Below, in pieces: positions 48,673-60,089 of a DNA stretch of 64,000 bases. The stretch lies in contig JADHZB010000732.1 of assembly GCA_015657535.1 (NCBI GenBank), positions 24,316 to 88,315 on the forward strand, written 5' to 3'. This DNA is from Nephromyces sp. MM_2019. Lineage: Eukaryota; Apicomplexa; Aconoidasida; Nephromycida. The notes below the pieces were generated by a model that saw only the letters and a program-made list of their open reading frames with translations, was not told where the DNA came from and made no database searches. Each line of letters starts with the position of its first letter. The first letter of the stretch is position 1. The position numbers and the translations under genes were made by a program.

Positions 48673-49917
48673 TTGCTTATGCCTACTATAAAAATGGGAG
48701 GAGTACACGTAACTCACTATGTTTTAGAATCTATTTTCAATAATAAAAATGAATTAACAAAAAAAGCAGTGGGAAACCTTGGGAATTCGGAAGAATTAAT
48801 AGTTGATATCTCAGATGATGAAAAGAGCAATGCTTTATTCGATAATTTAATGCTTGAAGAGCCCAATGGTGCTTTAGGGCTAATCGGCAATGATAAAAAT
48901 TTTACCACCGATCTAAGTTCAAGTGTCATTACTAGTATATGTTTTGTTGATTTGGATGACACTTTAATCCCAACAGAGTGGATAAAAGGAAGGCAAATGG
49001 TAATTAGAGAAAGTAATTCCCAAGATAGTCAAATTTTTATGAAAATAAGGAAGGAAATTGATACTCGAACAAGTGATAAACTTGGTGCTACTATTTGTTC
49101 TATACTAGAAGCAACAAAGAAAAGAGCTGAAACAGTTGCTATAGTAACTAATGCCAGGAGCGAGAAGTGGATCTCAACTTTTAAGTCAATGTTTCCTGAT
49201 GTTATATGCTATCTTAATTCAGAAGGAATAGAAATATTCAAATCACAGCCAAAAAAAAAAGAACCAAATGACCAATCGTCTTATGACTATTTTAGATTTT
49301 GGGTTGATGCAAAGGTAAAGGAATTCAAGTTCTAAGAAATTTTTGCTTTATTTCCAACCATTTACTTATACAGAAAGAAAGGTTCAGTGCAATATTAGAA
49401 AAGCATAGAAATCAATATAGTACCTCAACCGAGAATAAAATTGATCTGATCTCAATAGGAGATAATGATTTTGAAGAATCAGCAACACTGGTTAGTGCAG
49501 GATTAGCATTAGTTTCGAATTCAAGTACTATGTGAAACCCAAAGGCAATCATAAAAATTATACCTAAATTTGTACCTTTTTTAATAGGATTTACTCCATG
49601 ATAAAAGCAATTACATAAGGCTCGCTAAAATTATAAAATGCCGCGCTGGGCTTAATCCTGAAGAGTTCTTAATAGTAAGAAAAGTTAAAATCTTAGCTAT
49701 TAATTAGGATTGTTTCTGAACCTTTAAACGATTTCGAGTTTCAAAAAAAACTCAATCTTATTAAATCACACCTATATTTAATTTTATATTTTACTTTTGA
49801 TTTGCGTTTTTACAGCAATTGAATATGATTCATAAGGCTATACTTATGATAAAAGAAGTTAATACACCAGAGTTGACCATTAATTATGGAAATTACGTTA
49901 CATGTCACATAGAGTAA
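48673..49917 (+). CDS. HAD-superfamily hydrolase-like protein
   Basis: Four exons: 48673-49315, then KERFSAILEKHRNQYSTSTE (from about 49374), DLLHDKSNYIRLAKIIKCRA, and QLNMIHKAILMIKEVNTPEL ending HIE-TAA at 49915-49917. About 325 residues. HAD motif I is ICFVDLDDTLIPTEW (nucleophile and acid Asp both present), motif II is AIVTNARSEKW (Thr in the hhhT position), and the acidic motif IV is ISIGDNDFE. A cap-like helical segment separates I and II. The N-terminal 90 residues are variable and acidic. This looks catalytically competent as a phosphatase, but the substrate cannot be read from the sequence. A second Met two codons later (48679) is an equally good start. Confidence 0.75.
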
Positions 49918-50694
49918 GTAAAAAAGAGTTATCCCATTTCCTTGTATAATGTGGATTGCTGGAAACTTGTTACTTTTACTGCAGATCAAATTAAATCCCC
50001 ATAGTCGAAAACATTACTGAAAGTTGGTAATCTTTAAACATAAATGACATATACAGTTGCCCAATCATATTAAGCCATTTTGCTGTGAAATTCGATAAAC
50101 TATTATTATATCAACCTCTACCTTGTTATGAAAGCTTGAAGGAAGCACAATCTCAAATCTTAATTTATTAAAGTCATTATGTCATAATTTTTCGTCCATA
50201 GACTAATTTTTAAAATAAACTTTTTAGCTCCAAAAATCGTTGCTTGATAACATTATGATCTCTTAATTTGTTTTATATCATACAGTGGTCGTGATGTTCA
50301 CATAAAACTTGAAAATTTCAAGTGCTAAATATATAAAGTATAAAGCCCTTCAGGCTTCTTTGAGTTGCTATTAAGTTATACTAAATCAAAGATCAAGTAG
50401 AATTTGGTTTTGTAAATGACTTAGAAAATAGAAAATAAAAAACTGGCAACAGAAAGTAATGTTTACTTGATTTATTTATACCCACCCTTTGATTTTCCTT
50501 TACGCCTCCAAGGCTGGTGTCATGTTGAATCTTATTGTTGGGAAAAAAAATTATAAAGATCACTAAAATTAGAATTAACAAAAATTATGATCTACAAAAA
50601 ATTAAACTCGGTTACAAATAGATTAACACAAAATAGATATTGTAGGCTAAATAGAATCCCAAATTTGCATAGGCTATCTTTTTATATCTGAACA
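49918..50694. other. Intergenic, upstream of DRC2
   Basis: About 780 bp, AT-rich, carrying the DRC2 promoter. The 62-codon minus-strand frame at 50393-50581 has no supporting features. Confidence 0.5.
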
Positions 50695-53600
50695 ATGACT
50701 CAATTGCTGTCCTATAAACATGCTTTAAAAGAAGCACTCAAAATACATCCTCTGAAAGATAGACAAAAACTAAAAAAAGATAAACATTTCCTTGAAACAA
50801 GCACAAAAGAGCACCTATCAAAGAATTTTGAGGTAAATTGTGGTTGTCTATAAGTTAGTACTTATAAAATTAGGACTGTCTGTAGCTTTATTTTCAACTA
50901 AACTATTCATGAAGGGTTAATGTAAGTTTAATTTTATTAATTGAAGTTATGAACTCTCAAAGTCTGTTTTTTATTTTGAATAAGAATAAAAAAATTTAAT
51001 ATTGACAAATCTAAGATCAATAGAATTGAAAACTTTTGATTTAACATTGAAGAAATCGGTCATAGAGGAATTCGATGAATTTGAAGCATGCTACCAAAAG
51101 GAATTAAACTCTTGGATGGACTATCTTTGCGTTCAAAAAGTAAGTATTTCAGGCGTTTTATTTATAACTTTGATTAGAAATAGAAAACCTCAGATTTTAT
51201 TGAACAGGCAACAAAAAATACCTTACTCAATTTTCTAGTATTTGAGATTCATTCTTAAGTTCGTTATAGTTGAATCTTCAAGCCTTATTCAACAACTTGA
51301 TTTATTCACTCAGAAAAATGATTTAAATAAAAGTAAAGATGAATTTTATGATGATTATAAAGCTAAATGCGAAAGGAACTATCAAAGAGATTTAATCGAG
51401 ACTAAAAGAGAAAATGAACTCCATGAAATCGAAAAGAAATGTGACGATTTACATCACAAATGGCTTGGAGTAGTCATCAAAAATCAATTGGATCGTCTTG
51501 ATACAATCTCGAAGGAATTTAATCATCAAGCAGAAGTCTTAAGGCACTTATTTGTTTATAACACCCAGATAGCACAGAATTCACATAAAGCACTTGATGA
51601 AGATTTTAGTAGGAAGACATCTGAAGTAACATTATAAGTTTTGTGCAAATAAAATTAATAAAGCATTTGCTATTTATAAAATTTAATCAAATTTCACACT
51701 TTATTTGTTTAGATTGAACTCAGGAGGGAAAAGTTATCTGAAGAGTCTAAAGAAATGGTCCAAATGCAGCTGGAAATTATATCAAAAAAACAAACTGAAA
51801 AAAGGTCGTCTGTGGAAGTTAAGACAAAAAGCTTAATACAGCATCTCCAGAATCGTTATGAAACTGATTTAAATAAGATGCAGAAGGAAACGCAAGACAC
51901 TATACTCGAGCACCATAAATTAATAGAAAATGATCAAAGTTTGACCAGAAAACTTGAAGAATTAAATAGAAAGGTAATATTCAATATTATTTTCAAAAGG
52001 ATATTTCGAAATAAATTATTTTTAAAAAGATTGAAACTGCAAAATTGTCTATAAATCGCTGGAAAGATCGCTCAAAGTGGCTAAAAAAGGTAATATAATT
52101 CTCAATAAGCCTAAGTGAAAATGTTAGTGCCGTGATTTATAAATTTTCGTGATCCATGAGTCAACAATAGTATAATTAAAAACTTCAAGACACTTTGGGA
52201 TGTGATGAAATTCCTCAATCCCAACCTTTCACATCCTCCAAACAATACACAATATCCAAGAAACTTGCATTTAACAATCAATCCTTAAATTTTAGAGACT
52301 CTTTTTTGAATTTCACTATTATTACTTTTTCAAAGCTATTCATTCATACACTCCAGATAGCAATGTTGGATCAATCTTTATAACTTATTAGAAGCTTGTC
52401 CATCTGTACATTTTACATTTATATTTAGTTTTATAGTGAGAGAAATAAAAAGCTCGAAACTGAATGTAACATATTAATTAAAGATTATAAAACTATACAA
52501 AGCAAAATTAGAGAATCAAGGTTAGTATTCTCTCAACAATCAGTGAGGCATGATAGCTTATGCGAAAATTAGTTAATTTTTTAATACTTAGAAAATCCGA
52601 AAAAGTTAAACTTGGGTTCTTAGCTACAAAAACTCATTATATCAAAGAATATCTTAATAATAATAAAGAATTAGCCTTAAAAGTGATAAGGAAGGCAGAA
52701 CGATGCAAGTACACCTAAAATCCATAAAAACCTAAATATTTTATATATTTATTTGAATAGATGTTTAGGTTGTGAAATATGTACGTTAGATAATCAACAA
52801 AATAATATTCATTTTTGTTTCTAACATAATAATAATAAAATACCTATAAATCTTAGAAAATTTCAAACCTCAATGGAACAACTAAGGTTTTATAATTCAC
52901 CTTTTAAAGCTTCTGAAAAGGGCCAAATATTGAATCAAGAACTATCAGTAAGAGAAAAGGGATATTTATTCATATTTCTTTCAGAATTCAGACTTATTAA
53001 AACTATTTTTTGCCTGAGTTTTTTTAACCTTGAAACTATAATTAAGCTTAAAGTTAAGCTGGAATTTCATTAAGGCTCAATTGTGCATAGAAAGCAGAAT
53101 TTACCACTCTATGCAACAAATAAACATAATAGTCTTGTATTTACAAAAAATTAAGCAAGAGTCTCAGTTTATTTGGCAATTTATCTACACGTTTTATCTT
53201 TTAAGCTAAACCTGAAAAAGAGTTTGTCCTTCGAAGCTGATGTTTTTGATCACTTTTTTGATGGATACAACAAAGCACTAATTGAAATGTAATAGCCTAA
53301 CACTTTGCTATGAACTAGTCATTATACATTGTTTAAATTAATTCTTTTTGTGCAAGACTTAAGCAAAATTAGTTTAAAACATAGAACATAAAAATTATAA
53401 TTCAAATAAAGCATAAAATTTCAATAAAATCAAACCTAATATTTTTGAGAACTCCATCAGCTATGCACTGAGGAATGCAAAAGACTCGATTAGTAAACAA
53501 AACAGCTTACTTGAAAAATACTTAAAGCACTGTGAAAAGGGCTTGGGCATAATAAATCAAGATTTTAAGACAGAAAATCCCTTATTAATTATAAATGAAA

Positions 53601-54065
53601 GGAATTCTGTTACTCCAGATTTTGAGTTGAAATTCAAAACATTTACAACAGCTAATGTGAGAATTCTTATGGTTTTGATTGTCCTTAAGAAAAGCTCAAA
53701 TATAATAGCTTAACAATGTGAACTACTATGAATTTATATCTGACACGTCTTTTAGTTGTTATGCCTAGACATTCATTTTATGCTTCAAACGCACACTCAC
53801 ATTTGATACATAAATAAAAAATTGCAGGCTAGTTTTTGTGTTGTGAAATTAGGCTGCATAATAACTTACTCATATTTTCACCAGTTTCCTGGGGTTACAA
53901 AGTTTGCTAATCTTTTTATTTCATAACTTTACATTTTAATATTTTATTTTTTAGAAGAATCAAGTTGAAGGTGTCATTCAGATAAGATCTAATTCCAAGG
54001 CATTTGCCAATTTGCAATTTCCTAGCTATGAAAAAAAATTATTCAGCTCAAGTCTATTATTTTGA
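50695..54065 (+). CDS. DRC2: DRC2/CCDC65, nexin-dynein regulatory complex subunit
   Basis: A coiled-coil axonemal protein linking outer doublets in motile flagella. The start is ATG 50695 (MTQLLSYKHALKEALKIHPL). Exons: NLRSIELKTFDLTLKKSVIE, VESSSLIQQLDLFTQKND through DDLHHKWLGVVIKNQLDRLD, IELRREKLSEESKEMVQMQL, IETAKLSINRWKDRSKWLKK, FYSERNKKLETECNILIKDY, KSEKVKLGFLATKTHYIKEY, VIRKAERC-K-KFQTSMEQLRFY, LNLKKSLSFEADVFDHFFDG with YNKALIEM, LRNAKDSISKQNSLLEKYLK, and the last exon KNQVEGVIQIRSNSKAFA to TGA 54063-54065. The AERCKKFQT...FYNSPF block corresponds to the 'AEiCRKfETE...LPFYSS' block of DRC2, and FFDGYNKALIE to its 'FWkrfNKVLLe' block. About twelve exons. It implies a flagellated gamete. 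Confidence 0.85.
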
Positions 54066-55772
54066 GCACTTTGTGCTTGCTCTTTGGTGATTTAGCAGTT
54101 TAATCTTAAAGATTAGCCAAATAAAACGGAATAAGCTTGCGCCTATAACAGCGCTTTGCATATATACCCAATTTCTAATACTGCACTTCCCAAGTTTTTT
54201 TTGCCTAGCTCCCAATTAAAAATAAATTCACCGTCGCTATTGTAATTTTTAAAATTAATTTCGGAGTTGTGACTTTATTCTACAATTGTGAATTTGTATG
54301 TATAGATGAGTTGCAGTTGCTTTTTGGAGCTTTGGTGAGAGAAAATTTCTCTATATAGTGCTAACTTGACTTTTGCTTTGGTTGTGCTTTCTTTTGCTTA
54401 AAATGTTTTTATTATATCTTGAATAAATATGTCAATCTAAACTACACTGATTCCATTATTTATCTATACACTTCATGCTTCGGGTATAAAGTATATGCGT
54501 ACCAAATTTTTCTTGGGGATTTACATTTACTCTAACAAGTTTTCACAATGATCCTGCAAGTACTACATGCAATTGATACTCGCTCAAACTCCTTTAATAA
54601 AAAACATAAGTTGGAGCAACACTAGCCATTTAAGTAGCATTTTACAATTAAAATTATAATTAAGTTAGTTGATTGTTAGCTTATAAAATACGTCTACACG
54701 GTTGTTATTTTTATTTCCACTCTTAAGCTCTGTGTTTGTGTCTGTGTAATAAAAAACTCAACTAGCAAATTTGAAACGCAACCTAGATTAGAATTTGGAA
54801 TTAGGCAGAAGCACACGAAAGGAGCATTTAGTATGAATCCATTTTATGCAGTATTTTATTCTATTATAGAATTGAAATTTCTACATATTTTCAACAATGT
54901 TTATTTAGAAAATTCAAAGTTATACAAACTGGTCACTGAAACATACGATTCTGAAAATTTATCATTTTTGCGATTAACTTCTATAAGCTTGAGATTTAAG
55001 CCTTACAAGGAACTACATTTTGTCATAAGTTATTATAAATTCAAACTCTCATTTAAACGATTAATTTCATCTTATCTGACTATTAAATATCTAAATCAAT
55101 TATTAATTATGCCAAATTTACATGAACCTCAAAATTATGTTTTCCAGAATTTAACAGGCATTTTGATCACACCATCACTTTAAACTTATGTTGAAATTGA
55201 CTTCCTGGAAGTGAGCTGTAAAAAAATTTATATAATAACGTCAATTTGCGTGTTCAACATTAGCTTTTATTTACATATTGGCTATCGCTTTGGAATATTG
55301 AAAAGCTTAAATTTAAGATTGAATTTATAAGTTTCAATCGTGCTCACACCCTGCTTATTTGTGCTGAACTAAAAATATTGAATAAACCAACAATGGGTTT
55401 ATCTACTTCTAATTCGTGAATAGAGTCAAACTTAAAAGAACTATAAGTTTCCTCCCGAAGCCTAATAATGGCCTACTTCTAATTCGTGAATAGAGTCAAA
55501 CTTAAAAGAACTATAAGTTTCCTACCGAAGCCTCATAATGGTCTTTTATATGATCTATATTCTCTTAGATTGGCCAATACCCATAAAAAATACTTGACTT
55601 ACCCTTCAATTGGAATCTATTACATTATTGGCTTCTGAATCTGCCATCTCACTCAATCTTTAATAAAGTATTGGCATATTTGTAGATAGTTAATTTTTTT
55701 ATACCATCTAAGATCTCACTAGTTATTCCTAATACATCCATATTAATTAGCTAGGAAAACCCCGGACTAAAT
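54066..55772. other. Intergenic between DRC2 and MAT1
   Basis: About 1.7 kb. A 116-codon plus-strand frame (54833-55183) has no recognisable domain and a composition like random AT-rich sequence; not called. Contains the 70-bp tandem duplication at 55403-55541. Confidence 0.5.
55403..55541. repeat. 70-bp direct tandem duplication
   Basis: The segment beginning CTACTTCTAATTCGTGAATA (55403-55472) is repeated immediately (55473-55541) with about two substitutions (CTCCCG/CTACCG and CTAATAATGG/CTCATAATGG). Two copies only, about 230 bp upstream of MAT1. Near identity implies a recent event. Confidence 0.92.
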
Positions 55773-58336
55773 ATGGAAGTGTTCGATTGTCCTGTGTGCC
55801 TTGACAACATTTACTTTGATAACAAACGTAAAATGTTATACTCGGACCTATGCAACCATCGATTGTAAGCAATATCAGTTCATGCATCCTTGATAAACAA
55901 ACCAGCTAATTACATAAACAAATCTCATCAGACACCCATCAAATAGCTATGTTTTTAACAAGATTCACCTAAAACATTAATATTTAACCAGAAGAAATCC
56001 AGAGACTCATAAATCTTCTAAACAATAAATGCTATTACTTAAATATGCCTTTTTAAAAAATTATACACCTCTGGATAAAATAATCAAGTTATTCATATAT
56101 TAAACTCGATTATATGTTATATCTCCTTATTTTACACAGATGTGACCGATGCGTGGAAAAGCACTGTAAGTGAAAATAAAACTATCCCTTCACTTTATAA
56201 TTACTCTTCTTTATTATCTTTTATGTTGAATATGATGTTGTTCCTTCATTATTATAACGCAAATTTATATCGGAATAATTCAAACTGATATGACACATTG
56301 AAAACTTTGTTAAAACAGATACTTTTATACATTCCTAAAAATTTTGAAACAAAGCTTTCCAGAGTTTAATGCATTTAGATTCACTTAAATGTGAAATGTT
56401 TGACAAATGGCGAAATAAATTCAAAATAAATGGATAAAACCCGTACCTATTTTATTTTATTAATTAAAAACTAAGATTATTCAATTTAAACTTGTTTACT
56501 AATGCACTCAAAAATATAGTAGGTCAACTTGGTCGAGGTCAATGCCCGCAATGTAGGATAACACTTACAAAATCGAACTTTGTTGAACGAGAACCAGAAC
56601 AAGACCTTTATTCTTCAGAAAAGGAAGTTAGAAAACGCATTTGCGCCATGTAAGGATAGTAATATATATTAACTAAAATAATTTACCACCCAATCTGGGC
56701 TAGACTTTCAACCAGTAAATTTTGAGTATGGTTTTAGTTTAAAAATTAGAACCCTACAACTAAACGATCTGAAAATAATAGTATTCCTCCCTTATTAATA
56801 ATTTAGCTACAACGACTCTCGGGAAATTTTTCCAGCCACACCTGAATATAATGACTACCTTGAAAAGCGGGAAGATATGAGTAAGACTATTTATTATACA
56901 GTTTTGCAACTAAAAACTCTTGTTCAATTGACACTCACCTTGCAATACAACATAAATACTATCTTATCACAGTAAACCTATCTTATGTACAGTTTACGAA
57001 CTAACTTTCGGAGAAGATGAGCAGAAAAAAAGGAATATCGAAATGGAAATAAAAAGCTATGAAAAGCAGAATACTAAAAGAATCTCAGAAAATGCAGACT
57101 ATCGTGTTAGTTTATATAAGATCACTACCCAGTTTCATTGATTATAATGAATTCAAATAAATATAAACATAAAATAATACATACTATTTTTTAAAAATAA
57201 GGACATATTTTAATTTTTATAAAATGCATCAGGTTTTATGAATGCATTTAACTCATACCATAAAAAAATTTTTTACATAAATTGTCTCTTTTTATAACCA
57301 GACTCAAGTTGAAAAGCACAAGATCAGAGAAATTGTAAACAAAGAAGGAAATTTTTATGAAATTGTTAAAAACAATTTGTTTATACGAGCCAATGATTCG
57401 TCAGGCCAACTCATCCACGTAAGTATTGACCTCATTCTAAAGCACTTAATTATGTTTTATGCCTTTTTTTCTCAAGCACTAGCCTATTACTTAGGTCCTA
57501 ATTCTTAGAATTAAGGGAAAAACATGAAATAATTTGATTTAAAAATTCCTCATTTTTATTTTGTTCTACTTCAGCCTCTACAAAGACAATTTGCCTCTCT
57601 CTTCAAAGATGAAACCAACTATGAAACACTTGTTTCATCCGAGGGTTTATCAAAGGTTAATTTAAGTCAATATACCAATCTCGAAATAGGAATTTTAAAA
57701 AACTTTTACTCCAATTACCTGATTTTCTAGTTTTTAACATATTCATAACAGCGCAAATGATTCTTTTTATATCCTCAAGCTAAATAGTTGTAAATATACA
57801 AATTTGCTTTTCTGTCTACAGCCCTTGAATTCTATGATTAAAACCGAAAATGACATACCAATTAAACGGCTTAAAACCAGGTGAAAACTTAAATTATACA
57901 CATTAATTAAAAAAAATAAACACTCCAATTGCATTAGACAATCTTGAGTCATAATTAATAGATTTCCTATATATGTTAGCTATAGTAAAATCCATCAATT
58001 ATTTACTAGTTATAATGATAGAAAAATAAATGAAAATGAAGTTCATTTCTAATTAGGGAAGAAAACTTAATGGCAGAAAGAGCTGGAGGGTATCAAATAA
58101 GTGAGTTTATTGACCTAATAGTAATCCTTTTTATTCTGCTTCATAATGGCACAATAATTTCAGAATTGATCAGTGTGCTAGAATTATTCATAATAAAAAC
58201 TTAACGAATTTGTTACAAATTATTTGAGAGATTCTTCATATTGATCACGCACTTATACTTCTCTTTAATTTTAGAACTGGTATCGGATAGAAACAAGGCT
58301 GAACTTTTACTTTGTATGTTTATTAAAGTGGAATAA
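55773..58336 (+). CDS. MAT1: MAT1, CDK-activating kinase assembly factor (TFIIH)
   Basis: Stabilises CDK7-cyclin H and tethers it to TFIIH. Eleven short exons in consistent phase. An N-terminal RING: MEVFDCPVCLDNIYFD, DLCNHRLCDRCVEKH, LGQLGRGQCPQCRITLTKSN. Its zinc ligands run C-x2-C...C-x-H-x2-C-x2-C...C-x2-C. Then FVEREPEQDLYSSEKEVRKR, AIYNDSREIFPATPEYNDYL with EKREDM, IYELTFGEDEQKKRNIEME, TQVEKHKIREIVNKEGNF, PLQRQFASLFKDETNYETL, PLNSMIKTENDIPIKR, EENLMAERAGGYQI and the final exon KLVSDRNKAELLLCMFIKVE with TAA 58334-58336. The YNDYLE-x-xED segment and the AGGY C-terminal motif are diagnostic. About 300 residues, near the human length. An alternative reading of the YQI donor would give a longer, unrelated tail. 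Confidence 0.93.
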
Positions 58337-58986
58337 AATACACAGCCAGACCTAAAAATGTGAACGCAAAACTTATACACTTCTTCAACTTGTATGGAGC
58401 TGGAGAACAAAAATTATTATTATAGTTCTATTGGCCTCTTTTAGATAATTTTAAATTTTTCTAATAGAAATATTTAATGTTTATTTATTAGTCTTTCAAA
58501 CTTAGATGTACATCTAAAAAATCCTAATAACATCCATTACACAATTCAATGCAGGTTATTCGTAAAATTTATTTTATTCTAACAGAAAAACACTTTCAAT
58601 GAAAAATATATTATATTGCTTACTGGGCAGCTACAGGCCACTCAATTCAGATAATGTGTTCTGGATCATTATTAATTATTTATTATAGGTATTATACCTG
58701 TCGGATTTTATGTCGATTGAAAACTAATTTTGATAAATACCCTTTTGCAATCATTTTGCAACTAAAAATAAAATAATTATTAGTTTTGAGCTCAATTATG
58801 TAGTAAAATTTCAAGGCAAAATTTTTTGTTATTCTGGGTTTATGAGATATTATCGAATGTAGCAGAAGATATATATTTTGAGATTATATATCATAAGAGA
58901 CATGAATTATTTGATCTATTTATATAAAATAAAGCTTATTGGTTCTATTAAAAATACATTGCTTATTATTTTCGAAAATGCTCAAG
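58337..58986. other. Tail-to-tail intergenic region
   Basis: Shared 3' flank of MAT1 and the SVIP-like gene; AT-rich with no coding signal. Confidence 0.55.
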
Positions 58987-60089
58987 TTAGCGTATCCAAT
59001 CATTGATTTCTCTTTCATGATTTTGGTTTTTCAAATCTGCCTTAGCTTGCGCCTTCTCTGTTGCTTTCATTGACTCGAGCTTTTCAGCTAGTTCCAATTT
59101 CACACCACCTCTCTGCATATGTTCTTTTGCTCTTTTTTCAGCTGCTTCTGCAGTTTTCTGTAATTCAACCCATATAAGGTGTAAATGGTATATTCATACT
59201 TATTGCTGATTTTAAGAAAAATAGTTGAAATATCAATGAATGTGTATAGCGAGCAGTAAAGATAAATTAATAAATTGATTAATTTTAAGCTTTTTTTCTA
59301 TATATGATATTTGATTTTGAACTCTGGGTGGAGTGTCATATAAATGCAAGCATCTGAGAATATAATCATTTGGATTTTGATTTTTCAACAATTCCAACTG
59401 CTACTGTTTAATTAAATGGTTTGGAAAGATATTGTGTTGACAATTGGAAATGTAGCTCATCCATTGAAGGATTTTTAAAATTTGAAAATTCTTGTGATTG
59501 AATAAGTAATATATATTAGTTTCGAGTAAATTAGATAGGTATTATTATATATATCGTCTATCAAACTAAGAATTTTATTATAGAAAAGTAAAAAGCATAA
59601 TCCAAACTTGTTTGAATATAGATTTTTTAGTTTTGATTTTATTCGGTCATTTTGACTATATAATTAGTACAATTGTTGATATATATATATATATATAGAT
59701 ATATTTAAATTTATACATTCACCGAGTGTCCTTAATATAGTACTAGCTAGATATAACATAAATTCAGTGAATCTCACTTACCGCTCTTCTCTCTTCTGCA
59801 GACGGTGAAGAAACATTGTTATCAGGGAAATGCTTTTGTGTATCGTTGTTATCGTTATTTGACTACAATAATAAATAGCAAAGAAGTGAGAAGGAATTTT
59901 TATAGTAAAAATTGGCGCACGCTTATGAATTTGATAATGTGTAGCTTACAAATAGGTTTAAAGTGAGAAAAGTGTTTGAAATGGAAACTTTGTCATTCGT
60001 ACCTCTGGGTTGCTTTTCCTTGTGTTCTTATTTATCTTGTGAGTCGGCAAAGTTTTTGTACTCTTACTTGAGGTACAAATGTTGCCCAT
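58987..60089 (-). CDS. SVIP-like small p97/VCP-interacting protein, N-acylated
   Basis: Three exons: 60003-60089, 59782-59862 and 58987-59157, all phase 0, encode 112 residues. The N-terminus MGNICTSSKS has a myristoylation Gly2 and a palmitoylation-type Cys5, so it should sit on membranes. After an Asn/Asp-rich spacer comes EERRA-KTAEAAEKRAKEH, whose R-x5-AA-x2-R spacing is exactly the VCP-interacting motif (VIM). It closely parallels SVIP's EEKRAKLAEAAERRQKE, and is followed by MQRG where SVIP has ASRG. A charged helical tail (KLESMKATEKAQAKADLKNQ) ends at TAA 58987-58989. SVIP is a myristoylated inhibitor of ER-associated degradation that occupies p97's N-domain. Here the VIM spans the exon 2-3 junction. 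Mammalian SVIP is 77 residues; this is longer mainly in the spacer and tail. Confidence 0.8.
59679..59698. repeat. AT dinucleotide run in SVIP-like intron 2
   Basis: About ten AT units within the intron between exons 2 and 3 of the SVIP-like gene. Confidence 0.85.

Noticed and set aside
54833..55183. 116-codon plus-strand ORF
   Set aside because: Composition is that of random AT-rich sequence (Leu/Ile/Phe/Tyr/Asn/Lys), no domain, no splice partners; open frames of this size are expected occasionally.
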